DNA of 64,000 bases, from positions 1 through 64,000 of the forward strand of contig NZ_QAGM01000019.1 in assembly GCF_003049725.1 (NCBI RefSeq). Direction: 5' to 3'. Of this stretch, positions 8,424 to 15,293 are shown piece by piece. The notes beneath the pieces were generated by a model, which was not told the DNA's origin, searched no databases, and worked only from the letters and a program-made list of their open reading frames with translations. The stretch's first letter is position 1. Each line of letters begins with the position of its first letter. This DNA comes from Oceanimonas marisflavi. Lineage in GTDB: Bacteria; Pseudomonadota; Gammaproteobacteria; Enterobacterales; Aeromonadaceae. A program made the translations under genes and the position numbers.

Positions 8424-8444
8424 AAAGCCCCTGACGGGGCTTTT
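8424..8444 (+). terminator. Terminator behind the secretin gene
   Basis: AAAGCCCC, loop TGAC, GGGGCTTTT. A rho-independent terminator about 130 bases after the secretin stop, closing the rightward phage operon. Confidence 0.8.
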
Positions 8445-8559
8445 CGCGTTTCTGGGGTTTGTTGCCTGCTCTGGTGCCACCCCGCGCCCTGCTAAACCCT
8501 GACGGCCATTCAGGCGGCGCGGGACTGTTGCCGAACGGCGGGCACGTACTTACCCCCCA

Positions 8560-8583
8560 CCCCCCGTATAGTAATACGGGGGG
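8560..8583. repeat. Strong GC hairpin, candidate phage packaging or origin signal
   Basis: CCCCCCGTAT, loop AGTA, ATACGGGGGG: a perfect 10-bp stem, followed 15 bases later by the stop of the opposing regulator gene. It lacks a T-run on either side, so it is a poor terminator. A packaging or strand-origin hairpin is a reasonable alternative. Confidence 0.5.
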
Positions 8584-8597
8584 AATTCCACTCCGGC

Positions 8598-8954
8598 CTA
8601 TCGGCCTACTCGGTTTAACCGCTCGCGGATCAGGCGGGCCCGCTCGGGGTTGCCCTGGGTATCGGTGTTAACAGCGTATTGCAACGCCTTTAGTCTTTGG
8701 GGTGTGAAGCGCAGCCCTTCCGGGCTGATCAGGTATGGCCCGCTGAATTGCCAGCCTTCCCAGTCGGGTGTGATGGGGTTGGTTCGTCTGCCGGTGGCGA
8801 GCTGCATCAGTAGCCGGCATTCGGGTGGTATGGGCCGGCCTGCGTCCCATTTTTTGACAGTGCTCACAGATTTAAAACAAAGTTTGGCCGTTTCTTCTAC
8901 TGTTAAGCCGCACTGAAACCAGCGAAATATGTAGTTTTTTGTTGTTTTTTGCAT
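8598..8954 (-). CDS. Phage DUF3653-type helix-turn-helix protein
   Basis: A 118-residue protein with an N-terminal helix-turn-helix (GLTVEETAKLCFKSVSTVKK, about 16-35) followed by the WDAGRPIPPECRLLMQL segment typical of DUF3653 phage proteins. Such genes are common in inoviruses and other phages of Vibrio and Aeromonas. It points back into the prophage from the right end and probably regulates phage transcription. Its target is unknown. Confidence 0.75.
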   Translation of the reverse strand: MQKTTKNYIFRWFQCGLTVEETAKLCFKSVSTVKKWDAGRPIPPECRLLMQLATGRRTNPITPDWEGWQFSGPYLISPEGLRFTPQRLKALQYAVNTDTQGNPERARLIRERLNRVGR

Positions 8955-9028
8955 ATTACGACTTAAAAGCCTCGTTTTGTAATGATTTCAGGCGTTTAAG
9001 TCAATATTCCCAATTTAACACATGGTTG

Positions 9029-9080
9029 CATTATGCGAAGTTAGGGATCGACTGACTTAAAGGCCCGAAACTCGCTAGTG
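9029..9080 (+). repeat. Right 52-bp attachment repeat (attR) with hybrid dif-like site
   Basis: Second copy of the 1911-1962 repeat. Together with the 16 bases before it, it makes a dif-like site of 29 bp (9013-9041): XerD-like arm ATTTAACACAT with 9 of 11 matches, a 7-base centre GGTTGCA instead of 6, and the same XerC arm as at the left. The altered centre and arm are phage-derived. They should make this copy poor for dimer resolution while leaving the left copy functional. Confidence 0.8.
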
Positions 9081-9631
9081 TGAGTTCCAGTTTAAAATGG
9101 GATTTTTCCACTTAAGTGAAACTCTTAATTTTCAGATGGTTATATGAAAAAACTAATAATTCTACAGCGGTTTTTAACAATTTCCTCCAGGCATTTCGGT
9201 TTTTTGGACCGTCCCGAAAGTCGCGCTGCACTGCTGCTGCCAGTATGTCGCTACCACGGCAAACTCGCTGTCAGTCACGTGGTGACAGCCTATCTCCGAT
9301 ATTAAAGCTGTCACAGTACTGTGTGACTGAGCTCATTCGGACATGCCGTCGTGATACTGCCGCGCATCGCTTGGATCCGATCCCTGGACCTGGCTCTGAC
9401 ATCATCCGCTATCGATGAGCCCTCAAAGCCAGGTTTTTCTTCATCATTCGGCTGGCAATATCATTTGGCCTGAACAGTCGGTATGTCGCCATTCACCAAG
9501 ACTCGTGAGATTAACCGGAATTTTGCGTCAGATGGTTGAACGTCATTCTGGCCGTGATGGGCTGACCCTGGTTTCTCTGTCATTAGCAATCAGCAACCCG
9601 GCCTAGACCCCGTGAGCCCCGGAGGGACAAG
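9081..9631. other. Gene-poor stretch right of prophage, with nested palindromes
   Basis: No supportable gene. Two palindromic clusters stand out: CTGTCA...TGACAG enclosing GTCAC/GTGAC (9268-9288), and the 12-bp palindrome CACAGTACTGTG (9312-9323). Their role is unknown. The open frames here look random in composition and lack ribosome sites. Confidence 0.45.
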
Positions 9632-9931
9632 TTGCGCCCTCTATTTACCATAATGCAGAGATGTCCGCATTGTCAGGCTGACTCATGGTCATGGGAATGC
9701 CCGCACAGCACCATTAACGGATCATGGTTGCCGGGAAAAAACAGTCCAGTGCCCTGCCCTGTTGACCACCCCCGTGGTTTATCCATCACAGGCGATATCA
9801 ATCCAGACGTGCTGACTGTACCCAAACATCATGATGTCCCCGCACCGCAGCGAACAACTTCCATTAATGATGAGTCCATTGCCCGCCCTGCTGTGGTGGA
9901 TTGGGTTGAGGCGCACCCCGTTGCCGGGTGA
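9632..9931 (+). CDS. Hypothetical protein, doubtful
   Basis: A 99-codon frame starting at TTG 9632 with a GGAGGGAC ribosome-like sequence upstream. It contains one CPHC pair near the start (RCPHCQADSW) and is otherwise Pro-rich and low in hydrophobic residues. No family was recognised. It may be a remnant or not a gene at all. Confidence 0.25.
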   Translation: MRPLFTIMQRCPHCQADSWSWECPHSTINGSWLPGKNSPVPCPVDHPRGLSITGDINPDVLTVPKHHDVPAPQRTTSINDESIARPAVVDWVEAHPVAG

Positions 9932-9942
9932 ATACTGTTAAA

Positions 9943-9970
9943 CAGGCCATCATGCAGAGATGATGGCCTG
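9943..9970 (-). terminator. Hairpin downstream of secreted-protein fragment
   Basis: CAGGCCATCAT, loop GCAGAG, ATGATGGCCTG: a perfect 11-bp stem just after the stop of the minus-strand fragment at 10001. On the minus strand it is followed by a short TGTTTAA. It is probably that gene's old terminator. Confidence 0.5.
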
Positions 9971-10000
9971 GGTCTTACTGCCCACCAGGTTGGTGGCTCA

Positions 10001-10804
10001 TTATTTTCCCTTGGGTTTGTGAATCACAATCGAGCCACCGCCGATGGCCGTGGTCGGGTCTGCACCGTCATCGACGGCCAGCTCATTGTCGTAGACAACA
10101 GCATCACCGTTGTTACGGTTCCAAATCTTGATACGGAAAAGGTCGGTATCGCTGCTGTTGGTCAAGGCGGCGTCTATAGCGGTCAGCTTGAAACCATAGT
10201 TGCCCTGCCCGTTGATGGTACCGGTGCCCTTGAACTGCGCCTTGGCGCCGGACACCACCAACCAGTCAAGCGTGTCGGAATGAAAATGCAATTCGGCGGT
10301 CTGGAACTGGAAGTTGGTCTGCCCGGTGGGGACATTCGCACCTTTCTTGTATTTGGCCACAAAGCCGAAGTTGGCGCGGCCGGTCAAGGTGGTGTCCGGG
10401 ACATAGGCCCCCGCCGGCGAGTCAATCCAGCCGCCACCGGTGACGAAACCGGCGGAAGGGTCATACACCGCCAGCAAGGTACAGGCCGGGGTACTTTCGT
10501 TACCCGCCGCATCGATCCCGCGCACGCAGAGCTGATGCACCCCGGTCGGCAAGCCGCCAGCCAGGGTGGCCGTCACCGCCTCAATGGCACTGTTGAAGGC
10601 GCCATCACTGGCGGTCATGGCCAGCCAGCTTGCATCGTTGATGCGGTAATCGGCACTGACCACCGTCGACTCCCCTGTAGTGGTATCGTCGACCCAGGCG
10701 CTGAGGGTAAAGGCGGTATTGAGCGCCACCGGGCTCGGGCTGGCGGTGACACTACTCACCAGCGGCGGCAGTTCATCCGAATGCAGGGCAAAGAGATAGG
10801 CCGC
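10001..10804 (-). pseudogene. C-terminal fragment of a secreted multi-domain protein
   Basis: About 267 codons in frame, from 10804 down to the stop at 10001. The N-terminal part looks like a bacterial Ig-like repeat (DDTTTGESTVVSADYRIND...), the C-terminal part like the beta-rich 'post-COAP-1'-type domain (GGGWIDSPAGAY, TGRANFGFVAKYKKGA). There is no start or signal peptide: upstream the frame runs straight into the truncated yggL gene in a different frame. What survives is therefore the tail of a larger exported protein whose front was removed by a deletion. A GTG at 10759 could start a short product, but it would not be exported. Confidence 0.7.
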
Positions 10805-10805
10805 C

Positions 10806-10925
10806 CCACGTCAGGGAAAACCCCAGCTCCTGAAATTCATCAACCCTGAGCTTCTTGCGTAACCGGCGGCTGCGGCGCTTGCCGTGCTGGCGCGGATCGT
10901 CAGCATGCATTGTTTTGGTCTTCAT
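10806..10925 (-). pseudogene. yggL: N-terminal fragment of yggL (DUF469, 50S-binding protein)
   Basis: On the minus strand the frame from ATG 10925 contains RSRRLRKKLRVDEFQELGFS, the highly conserved start of YggL (about 108 residues in E. coli). After the W codon at 10808-10806 the similarity ends and the secreted-protein fragment begins. About two thirds of yggL is missing. YggL binds the large ribosomal subunit and is not essential in E. coli. An intact copy may exist elsewhere. Confidence 0.75.
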
Positions 10926-11057
10926 ACAAGTTATTTAACATAACAGGCATCCATACCGGTACTGGCCAACCCAAACTCCCGATCTGGCTCTTGTGACCTG
11001 CCCGCACTTTGGCTCGAATGGCCGGGTATTTCAACTCAACCAATCAGGAGCAAGGTT

Positions 11058-11360
11058 ATGTATGTACTGATGGATATCATGGTATCGCCCGGTGGCGTTG
11101 GTGTGTCGGTGTCGCCTTATGTGGCTATGTGTCAGCAGATTTTTGAAGATGCCGGCCTGGTGCACACCATGCACGGTTACGGCACCAATGTGGAAGGTGA
11201 ATGGGACGATGTGATGGCGGCGGTCAAGCGTTGCCATGAAGTGCTGCACGACGCCGGCGCTGTGCGCATTACCAGCCATATCAAGCTGGGCACCCGCAAT
11301 GACCGGGATCAGACCATGGCCGACAAGGTCACCAGCGTGCAGCAAAAGTTGAATGGTTAA
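11058..11360 (+). CDS. MTH1187/YqgV-family thiamine-binding protein
   Basis: A 100-residue protein with a good ribosome site (CAGGAG). The pattern MDIMVSPGGVGVSVSPYVA...HGYGTNVEGEWDDVMAAVKRCHEVLHDAGA...KLGTRNDRD is that of the DUF77/MTH1187 family, small ferredoxin-fold proteins that bind thiamine or HMP in the cytoplasm. It stands alone, with no thiamine gene nearby and no TPP riboswitch visible upstream. Its physiological role is therefore uncertain. Confidence 0.8.
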   Translation: MYVLMDIMVSPGGVGVSVSPYVAMCQQIFEDAGLVHTMHGYGTNVEGEWDDVMAAVKRCHEVLHDAGAVRITSHIKLGTRNDRDQTMADKVTSVQQKLNG

Positions 11361-11406
11361 CACTGTTTCCGCTGTTTGTAGAATCAGGTGACTCTGCGGT
11401 TAACAA

Positions 11407-11516
11407 GGAGGTTAAAGGGCGTCTGCTTCGCCGTGCCCTCTGCGCCATGGATGGCGCAGCGGAGCCCACAGGGATGTGTTCACGGCGTGCCGGCGAAGCA
11501 GTGCTCTTTAACCTCC
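11407..11516. repeat. 110-bp imperfect palindromic intergenic element
   Basis: GGAGGTTAAAG at 11407-11417 is mirrored by CTTTAACCTCC at 11506-11516. Inside lie CTGCTTCGCCG (11422-11432) and its mirror CGGCGAAGCAG (11491-11501), and the centre holds GCGCCATGGATGGCGC (11442-11457). This resembles dispersed palindromic elements of aquatic gammaproteobacteria. No coding capacity is seen. On RNA it would form one long hairpin and could end transcription from the thiamine-binding gene. Confidence 0.65.
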
Positions 11517-11676
11517 GGCGTTGCACTATGGCAGCATTTTATCCTGCACGGTCTCAAAAATCCCCGGGGCTACATTTGAGACTTTAGTGATTTGTTCTGT
11601 TGTTTACTTGCGGACGGGCGCTGTTTACACTTTGCGCCTGATTTTTCTCGTCCTTATTTACCCGCAAGGAGATGTT

Positions 11677-12426
11677 GTGCGCCTGATCGCCAGCCTGCCC
11701 TGGTATGATTTGCCCCCGGCGCAAGCCGGGCTGGATGCCTTCTGGTGCGTGCTGCGCAGTGAACTGGAACACCTCAGCGCCCTGCCCTTGCCCGATGCCC
11801 TTGAGCGCGAGATGCCGCTGATCGATCAATGGTCTCATGCCGGACTGCTGCTCAGTCAGTGCTGCGGACCGGATCTGTTTACTCCGGCGGCCCGTTACCT
11901 GGTGCCGGTGGCCCGGCCGGTGTTTGCGGATCTCGAGTGTGCCCCGGGCCATTACTACAGCCATATTGTCACGACCAGCAGGCCCTTGCCGGCCCGGCCC
12001 CGGCTGGTGGTCAATTCACCCAGCTCCCGCTCCGGCTGTGCGGCCCTCTATGAATGGTTGCGCCGGAATGAGATTGAGCCTGGCCCCGTCACCATCAGCG
12101 GCGCCCATGCTCAAAGCCTGCAGCTGTTGCGAAGTGGTGCGGCGGATGTGGCCGCCATCGACGCCCACAGCTGGCCGCTGCTGAATCAGAGTGGCATGGC
12201 CATTATTGGCAGAAGCCGGGAAGCCCCCGCCCCACCCTTTGTGATGCACCGGCACAGCCCGGTTGCCATTACCGATATGCGCCGGGCGCTGAAGGTTGCC
12301 ATCAGTGAGGCCGGCGCTTTAATCAGCATAAGCGCAGTCATGCATGCCGATCACCGGCTCTACCAGCCCATGCCGGCTGCACGGCCACCGCAGCTGCCGG
12401 CCACTGGCAGCTGCGCAACGGTTTAG
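11677..12426 (+). CDS. PhnD-like periplasmic substrate-binding protein (no visible signal peptide)
   Basis: A 249-residue protein from GTG 11677, preceded by AAGGAG. The overall pattern (SSRSGCAALYEWLR, SGAHAQSLQLLRSGAADVAAIDAHSW) matches the phosphate/phosphonate-type binding proteins of ABC systems (PF12974). These residues line the ligand pocket in the family. No signal peptide follows the chosen start; the frame also runs upstream to about 11521, but that extension covers the palindromic region and is not convincing. No permease or ATPase gene is adjacent. It may be an orphan binding protein or a cytoplasmic sensor-type relative. Confidence 0.65.
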   Translation: MRLIASLPWYDLPPAQAGLDAFWCVLRSELEHLSALPLPDALEREMPLIDQWSHAGLLLSQCCGPDLFTPAARYLVPVARPVFADLECAPGHYYSHIVTTSRPLPARPRLVVNSPSSRSGCAALYEWLRRNEIEPGPVTISGAHAQSLQLLRSGAADVAAIDAHSWPLLNQSGMAIIGRSREAPAPPFVMHRHSPVAITDMRRALKVAISEAGALISISAVMHADHRLYQPMPAARPPQLPATGSCATV

Positions 12427-12449
12427 GCTACCCCCCGCGACGGCAAGGA

Positions 12450-14522
12450 TTATTCGAGCACGACCCGGTTGCGGCCGGCGTTTTTGGCAGCGTACAGTGC
12501 CCGATCGGCCCGCTCCAGCAGTTGTTTGCCGTTATCTCCCGGGCGCCAGAGGCTGACACCAATACTGACGGTCACCGGGCCCATCTCGCCAAAATCGGTG
12601 TTTTCCACCCGCTGGCGAATGCGCTCTGCCAGGCAAAGGCCGTCATCGGCGGTGCAGCAGTCGGTACCCAGTACCATAAACTCTTCCCCGCCCCAGCGAC
12701 CCAGCAGGTCGGTGCTTCTCAAACTGCCGCCAATCGTTTCGGCCAGGGTGGTCAGCACCCTGTCTCCTGCCTGATGACCATGGGTGTCGTTGATGCGCTT
12801 GAAAAAATCCACATCCAGCAACAGCAGTGCAAAGGGCTGGCCCCCCTGCTCCGCCGCCTGCAAGCGGACATTGAGTGCCTGTTCAATTCGGTAACGGTTC
12901 CAGGCCCGGGTAAGGGAGTCGGTAGAGGCCAGATCTTCCAGTTGCCGGTTGGCCCGCAGCAGGCGGCCGTTAAGCGCATGAATGGCCTGCACCAGAATGG
13001 TCACCGCCACATCTTCACCAATATCCAGCGCCGCCTGCTTTTCCAGTGCAAGCCAGGGTTCACTGTGCTCCCGGATCTTCTCGCTCCAGAGTTCAAACGA
13101 CCGGTGCGGCGTCAGCGCCACACTCTCGCCCTGTGTCTGACGTATGGCTTCCAGCCGGCCCGCCCACCGGTAATGGCGGATTTGTTCTTCACGAAACAAC
13201 AGCAGCCAGCCCGGCCGCTCGGCATCGACCGGCAGGGGGACCGCCAGCAAGCCACAGCAGCGGCCCGGCCCGAGTTGCGCCGCCAGCGGTGTGCCGGCCA
13301 GGTGCTGGCTGCACCATGCCTGGCTGCTTCTGTGGTGGGTTTCCAGCCAGTCTGCCGTGGCCAGCAGTGCCTTTTGCGCCGGCAGAGCGCCAATGCCGGC
13401 GACCTTGTCGTGATGCACAATGGCCACGCCACAGGCCCGGAACAATGCCAGCCAACGGGGCCCCTGACGCTCCAGCAGGCTGAGCGGCTCCTGCAGCATG
13501 GCATCACGCTCTCCCGTGATCAGCTCCCGGCAGTTATGTACCCGTTGCAAAAAGGCGGTTTCCCGCCGGGCCTGCAGCAGGAACAGCCGCTGCCCGGCTA
13601 CCTGCACCAGAGCCTGCGCCGCATCGCGTACCAGCGGAGACTGCCGGCCGGGGCTGAGGCCATGACAGGCCACCAGCCCCCACAAGCGGTCCTCATCGTG
13701 AATGGCGACCGACAGGGAAGCACCCACGCCCATGTTGCGCATATAGCGCAGGTGCCAGGGTGATACTGCACGCAACACGCCATCGGAGAGATCCAGGGGC
13801 ACATTCAGCTGTGGATCCATGGCGGGTATCAGGGGCACGGCGGCGGCGGTGGCATCGGGAATGCTGCGAACCGGATTGCACAGATACAGCCGGCGCACCT
13901 GAGTGGGAATGTCGGAGGAAGGAAAGGAGTGACCCAGGTAGGGGGAAGCCTGCTCGCTGCGACTTTCCGCCACCACGGTGCCGTTCCAGTCACCATCAAA
14001 GCGGTACACCATAACCCTGTCGTGCCCGGTCAGATCCCGTACCGCCTGTGTCAACAGGGTCAGCAGCGCATCCACCTGTTCCATTCCTGCCACCCGCCCC
14101 AGCCATGCATTCAATGCCGGCAGCAGGCTTGTCTCTTCCACACCGAACAGAGGCTCCAGTTCAATCACAATCCGCTGTTGTTGCCGGTATGCGGTCAGCC
14201 GAAAGCGCTTCGTCTCCCCGGTGCTGGTCACCTGTCTGCTGTATGTCAGCCCCACAGGAGTATCCGCGTCTGTACTCAGCAGCCGGTGCAGCTGCGCAAC
14301 GGGATCGGCACCCAGCACATCGCTCAGCGTGGCCCCGAGCGCCTGTTGGGCATTGATGCCCAGCCAGCGATCGATATTGGCGCTGACCTGCCAGATACGG
14401 GAAAGCGTGTCATCGACACTCAGCAGGCAGCCTGCGGGCTGAATGGCGCCGGGAATATGAAGGGGCTCACGCTCACACTGGGCGGTCAGGGCGGCCAGAT
14501 CATCTGAATGATCACGGTTCAT
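12450..14522 (-). CDS. bphP: Bacteriophytochrome-diguanylate cyclase
   Basis: 690 residues. The N-terminal CEREPLHIPGAIQPAG (Cys16) is the biliverdin attachment site of bacteriophytochromes, followed by a PAS domain (to about 120), a GAF domain (about 135-300, with PSSDIP at 201-206 and SPWHLRY with His257), a PHY domain (about 310-490) and a C-terminal GGDEF domain. The cyclase site is GGEEF (611-615), with an RxxD inhibitory site (RSTD) before it, so c-di-GMP synthesis should be active and feedback-controlled. The protein is probably a cytoplasmic red/far-red sensor. The heme oxygenase that makes its chromophore is encoded directly upstream, overlapping by 11 bases. Confidence 0.93.
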   Translation of the reverse strand: MNRDHSDDLAALTAQCEREPLHIPGAIQPAGCLLSVDDTLSRIWQVSANIDRWLGINAQQALGATLSDVLGADPVAQLHRLLSTDADTPVGLTYSRQVTSTGETKRFRLTAYRQQQRIVIELEPLFGVEETSLLPALNAWLGRVAGMEQVDALLTLLTQAVRDLTGHDRVMVYRFDGDWNGTVVAESRSEQASPYLGHSFPSSDIPTQVRRLYLCNPVRSIPDATAAAVPLIPAMDPQLNVPLDLSDGVLRAVSPWHLRYMRNMGVGASLSVAIHDEDRLWGLVACHGLSPGRQSPLVRDAAQALVQVAGQRLFLLQARRETAFLQRVHNCRELITGERDAMLQEPLSLLERQGPRWLALFRACGVAIVHHDKVAGIGALPAQKALLATADWLETHHRSSQAWCSQHLAGTPLAAQLGPGRCCGLLAVPLPVDAERPGWLLLFREEQIRHYRWAGRLEAIRQTQGESVALTPHRSFELWSEKIREHSEPWLALEKQAALDIGEDVAVTILVQAIHALNGRLLRANRQLEDLASTDSLTRAWNRYRIEQALNVRLQAAEQGGQPFALLLLDVDFFKRINDTHGHQAGDRVLTTLAETIGGSLRSTDLLGRWGGEEFMVLGTDCCTADDGLCLAERIRQRVENTDFGEMGPVTVSIGVSLWRPGDNGKQLLERADRALYAAKNAGRNRVVLE

Positions 14523-15123
14523 GTTGCAACTCCCGAAAACAGCAAGAGTCCGCCTTCACCGGTCGTTGCTCAAGCCGGAGCAACACCCCTTCAAAGGCGG
14601 TCCGTGCGGCATCAGCCGCGTTCTGGTAAAGCGCCGGTGAACAATGGTGCTCAGCAAACTGCCAGAGCCGCGGCCAGTCGGCATCCGTGTCTTCGGCCGC
14701 CGAGAAAAACCTCATGGGCACGCTCTGCCCCAGGGTCCGCCGCACCTGCCGGGCGATCACCCGGCTGCCCATGCGCGCTCCTTCCAGCACATACAAACAG
14801 CCAATCAGTTGCGCCGGATTAGCTATCGCCAAATATACCTCGTCACCCGGCGATACCGGTTGGTGCAATTGTGCCAGATCGGCTGCCAGCATACTCGCCC
14901 GCAACTGCAGCGGGTAATGCAGGCCAAGGGTCTGAAGGCCGGCCTGCACCCCTTGCTCCAGCCAGCGCTGGCCGGGATAGAGTGCGCTCAGGGCAGCAAG
15001 GTAATCGGCGTGAGTCAGCCGGGCGTCAAGCAGCGGGCGCAGCAAACGGTGTTGATCCAGTTGGCGGTGTGCCTCGCGGGTGGCTTGCCGAAGCAGGGCA
15101 GCCAGCGGACTGTTCACGTTCAT
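14512..15123 (-). CDS. bphO: Biliverdin-forming heme oxygenase (BphO)
   Basis: 203 residues from ATG 15123 (AGGA upstream); a 15-residue upstream extension has no ribosome site. The N-terminal REAHRQLDQHRLLRPLLD contains the proximal heme-ligand histidine region of BphO-type oxygenases, and YVLEGARMGSRVIARQVRR contains the distal-helix glycine motif. The enzyme opens heme to biliverdin IXalpha, releasing CO and iron. It is the first gene of a two-gene operon with the phytochrome and supplies the phytochrome with its pigment. Confidence 0.9.
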   Translation of the reverse strand: MNVNSPLAALLRQATREAHRQLDQHRLLRPLLDARLTHADYLAALSALYPGQRWLEQGVQAGLQTLGLHYPLQLRASMLAADLAQLHQPVSPGDEVYLAIANPAQLIGCLYVLEGARMGSRVIARQVRRTLGQSVPMRFFSAAEDTDADWPRLWQFAEHHCSPALYQNAADAARTAFEGVLLRLEQRPVKADSCCFRELQHEP

Positions 15124-15293
15124 GGCATATCCTGGTTGGCCATCGGTATGATGAAGGGGGTGATACAAGACTCAACAGAAAGGTTGTCATTATCGGCAAA
15201 TCACGGATTGGGAGCAATCTTAAAACGCACCTATCAACCTGATGGCGGGCTGCAGTATACTGGCCGCCATTAATTCCCGGAACGAGTGAACCA

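Larger units (their letters stand above)
8295..8597. other. Phage intergenic region, possible origin / packaging region
   Basis: About 300 bases of GC-rich, hairpin-rich sequence with no gene. It contains a terminator (8424-8444), a palindromic GCCCCGC/GCGGGGT pair near 8370-8386 and a 10-bp perfect hairpin (8560-8583). In other filamentous phages strand origins and the packaging hairpin lie in such intergenic regions. Which hairpin does what cannot be told from sequence. Confidence 0.45.
1911..9080 (+). mobile_element. Filamentous phage (inovirus) prophage integrated at dif
   Basis: About 7.1 kb between two 52-bp direct repeats (1911-1962 and 9029-9080, one mismatch). Both repeats start with the XerC half of dif. 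The gene order is that of an inovirus: minus-strand regulator, Rep, ssDNA-binding protein, tiny membrane protein, major coat, terminator, large adsorption protein, DUF2523/pVI-like protein, Zot/pI, secretin, minus-strand regulator. No integrase gene is present, as expected for phages that use the host XerC/XerD recombinases at dif, such as CTXphi. All structural frames look open, so the prophage may still be able to make particles. Confidence 0.9.

Noticed and set aside
9116..9418. 100-codon frame right of the prophage
   Set aside because: No ribosome site, random composition with many Ser/Arg, and it crosses the palindromes at 9268-9323.
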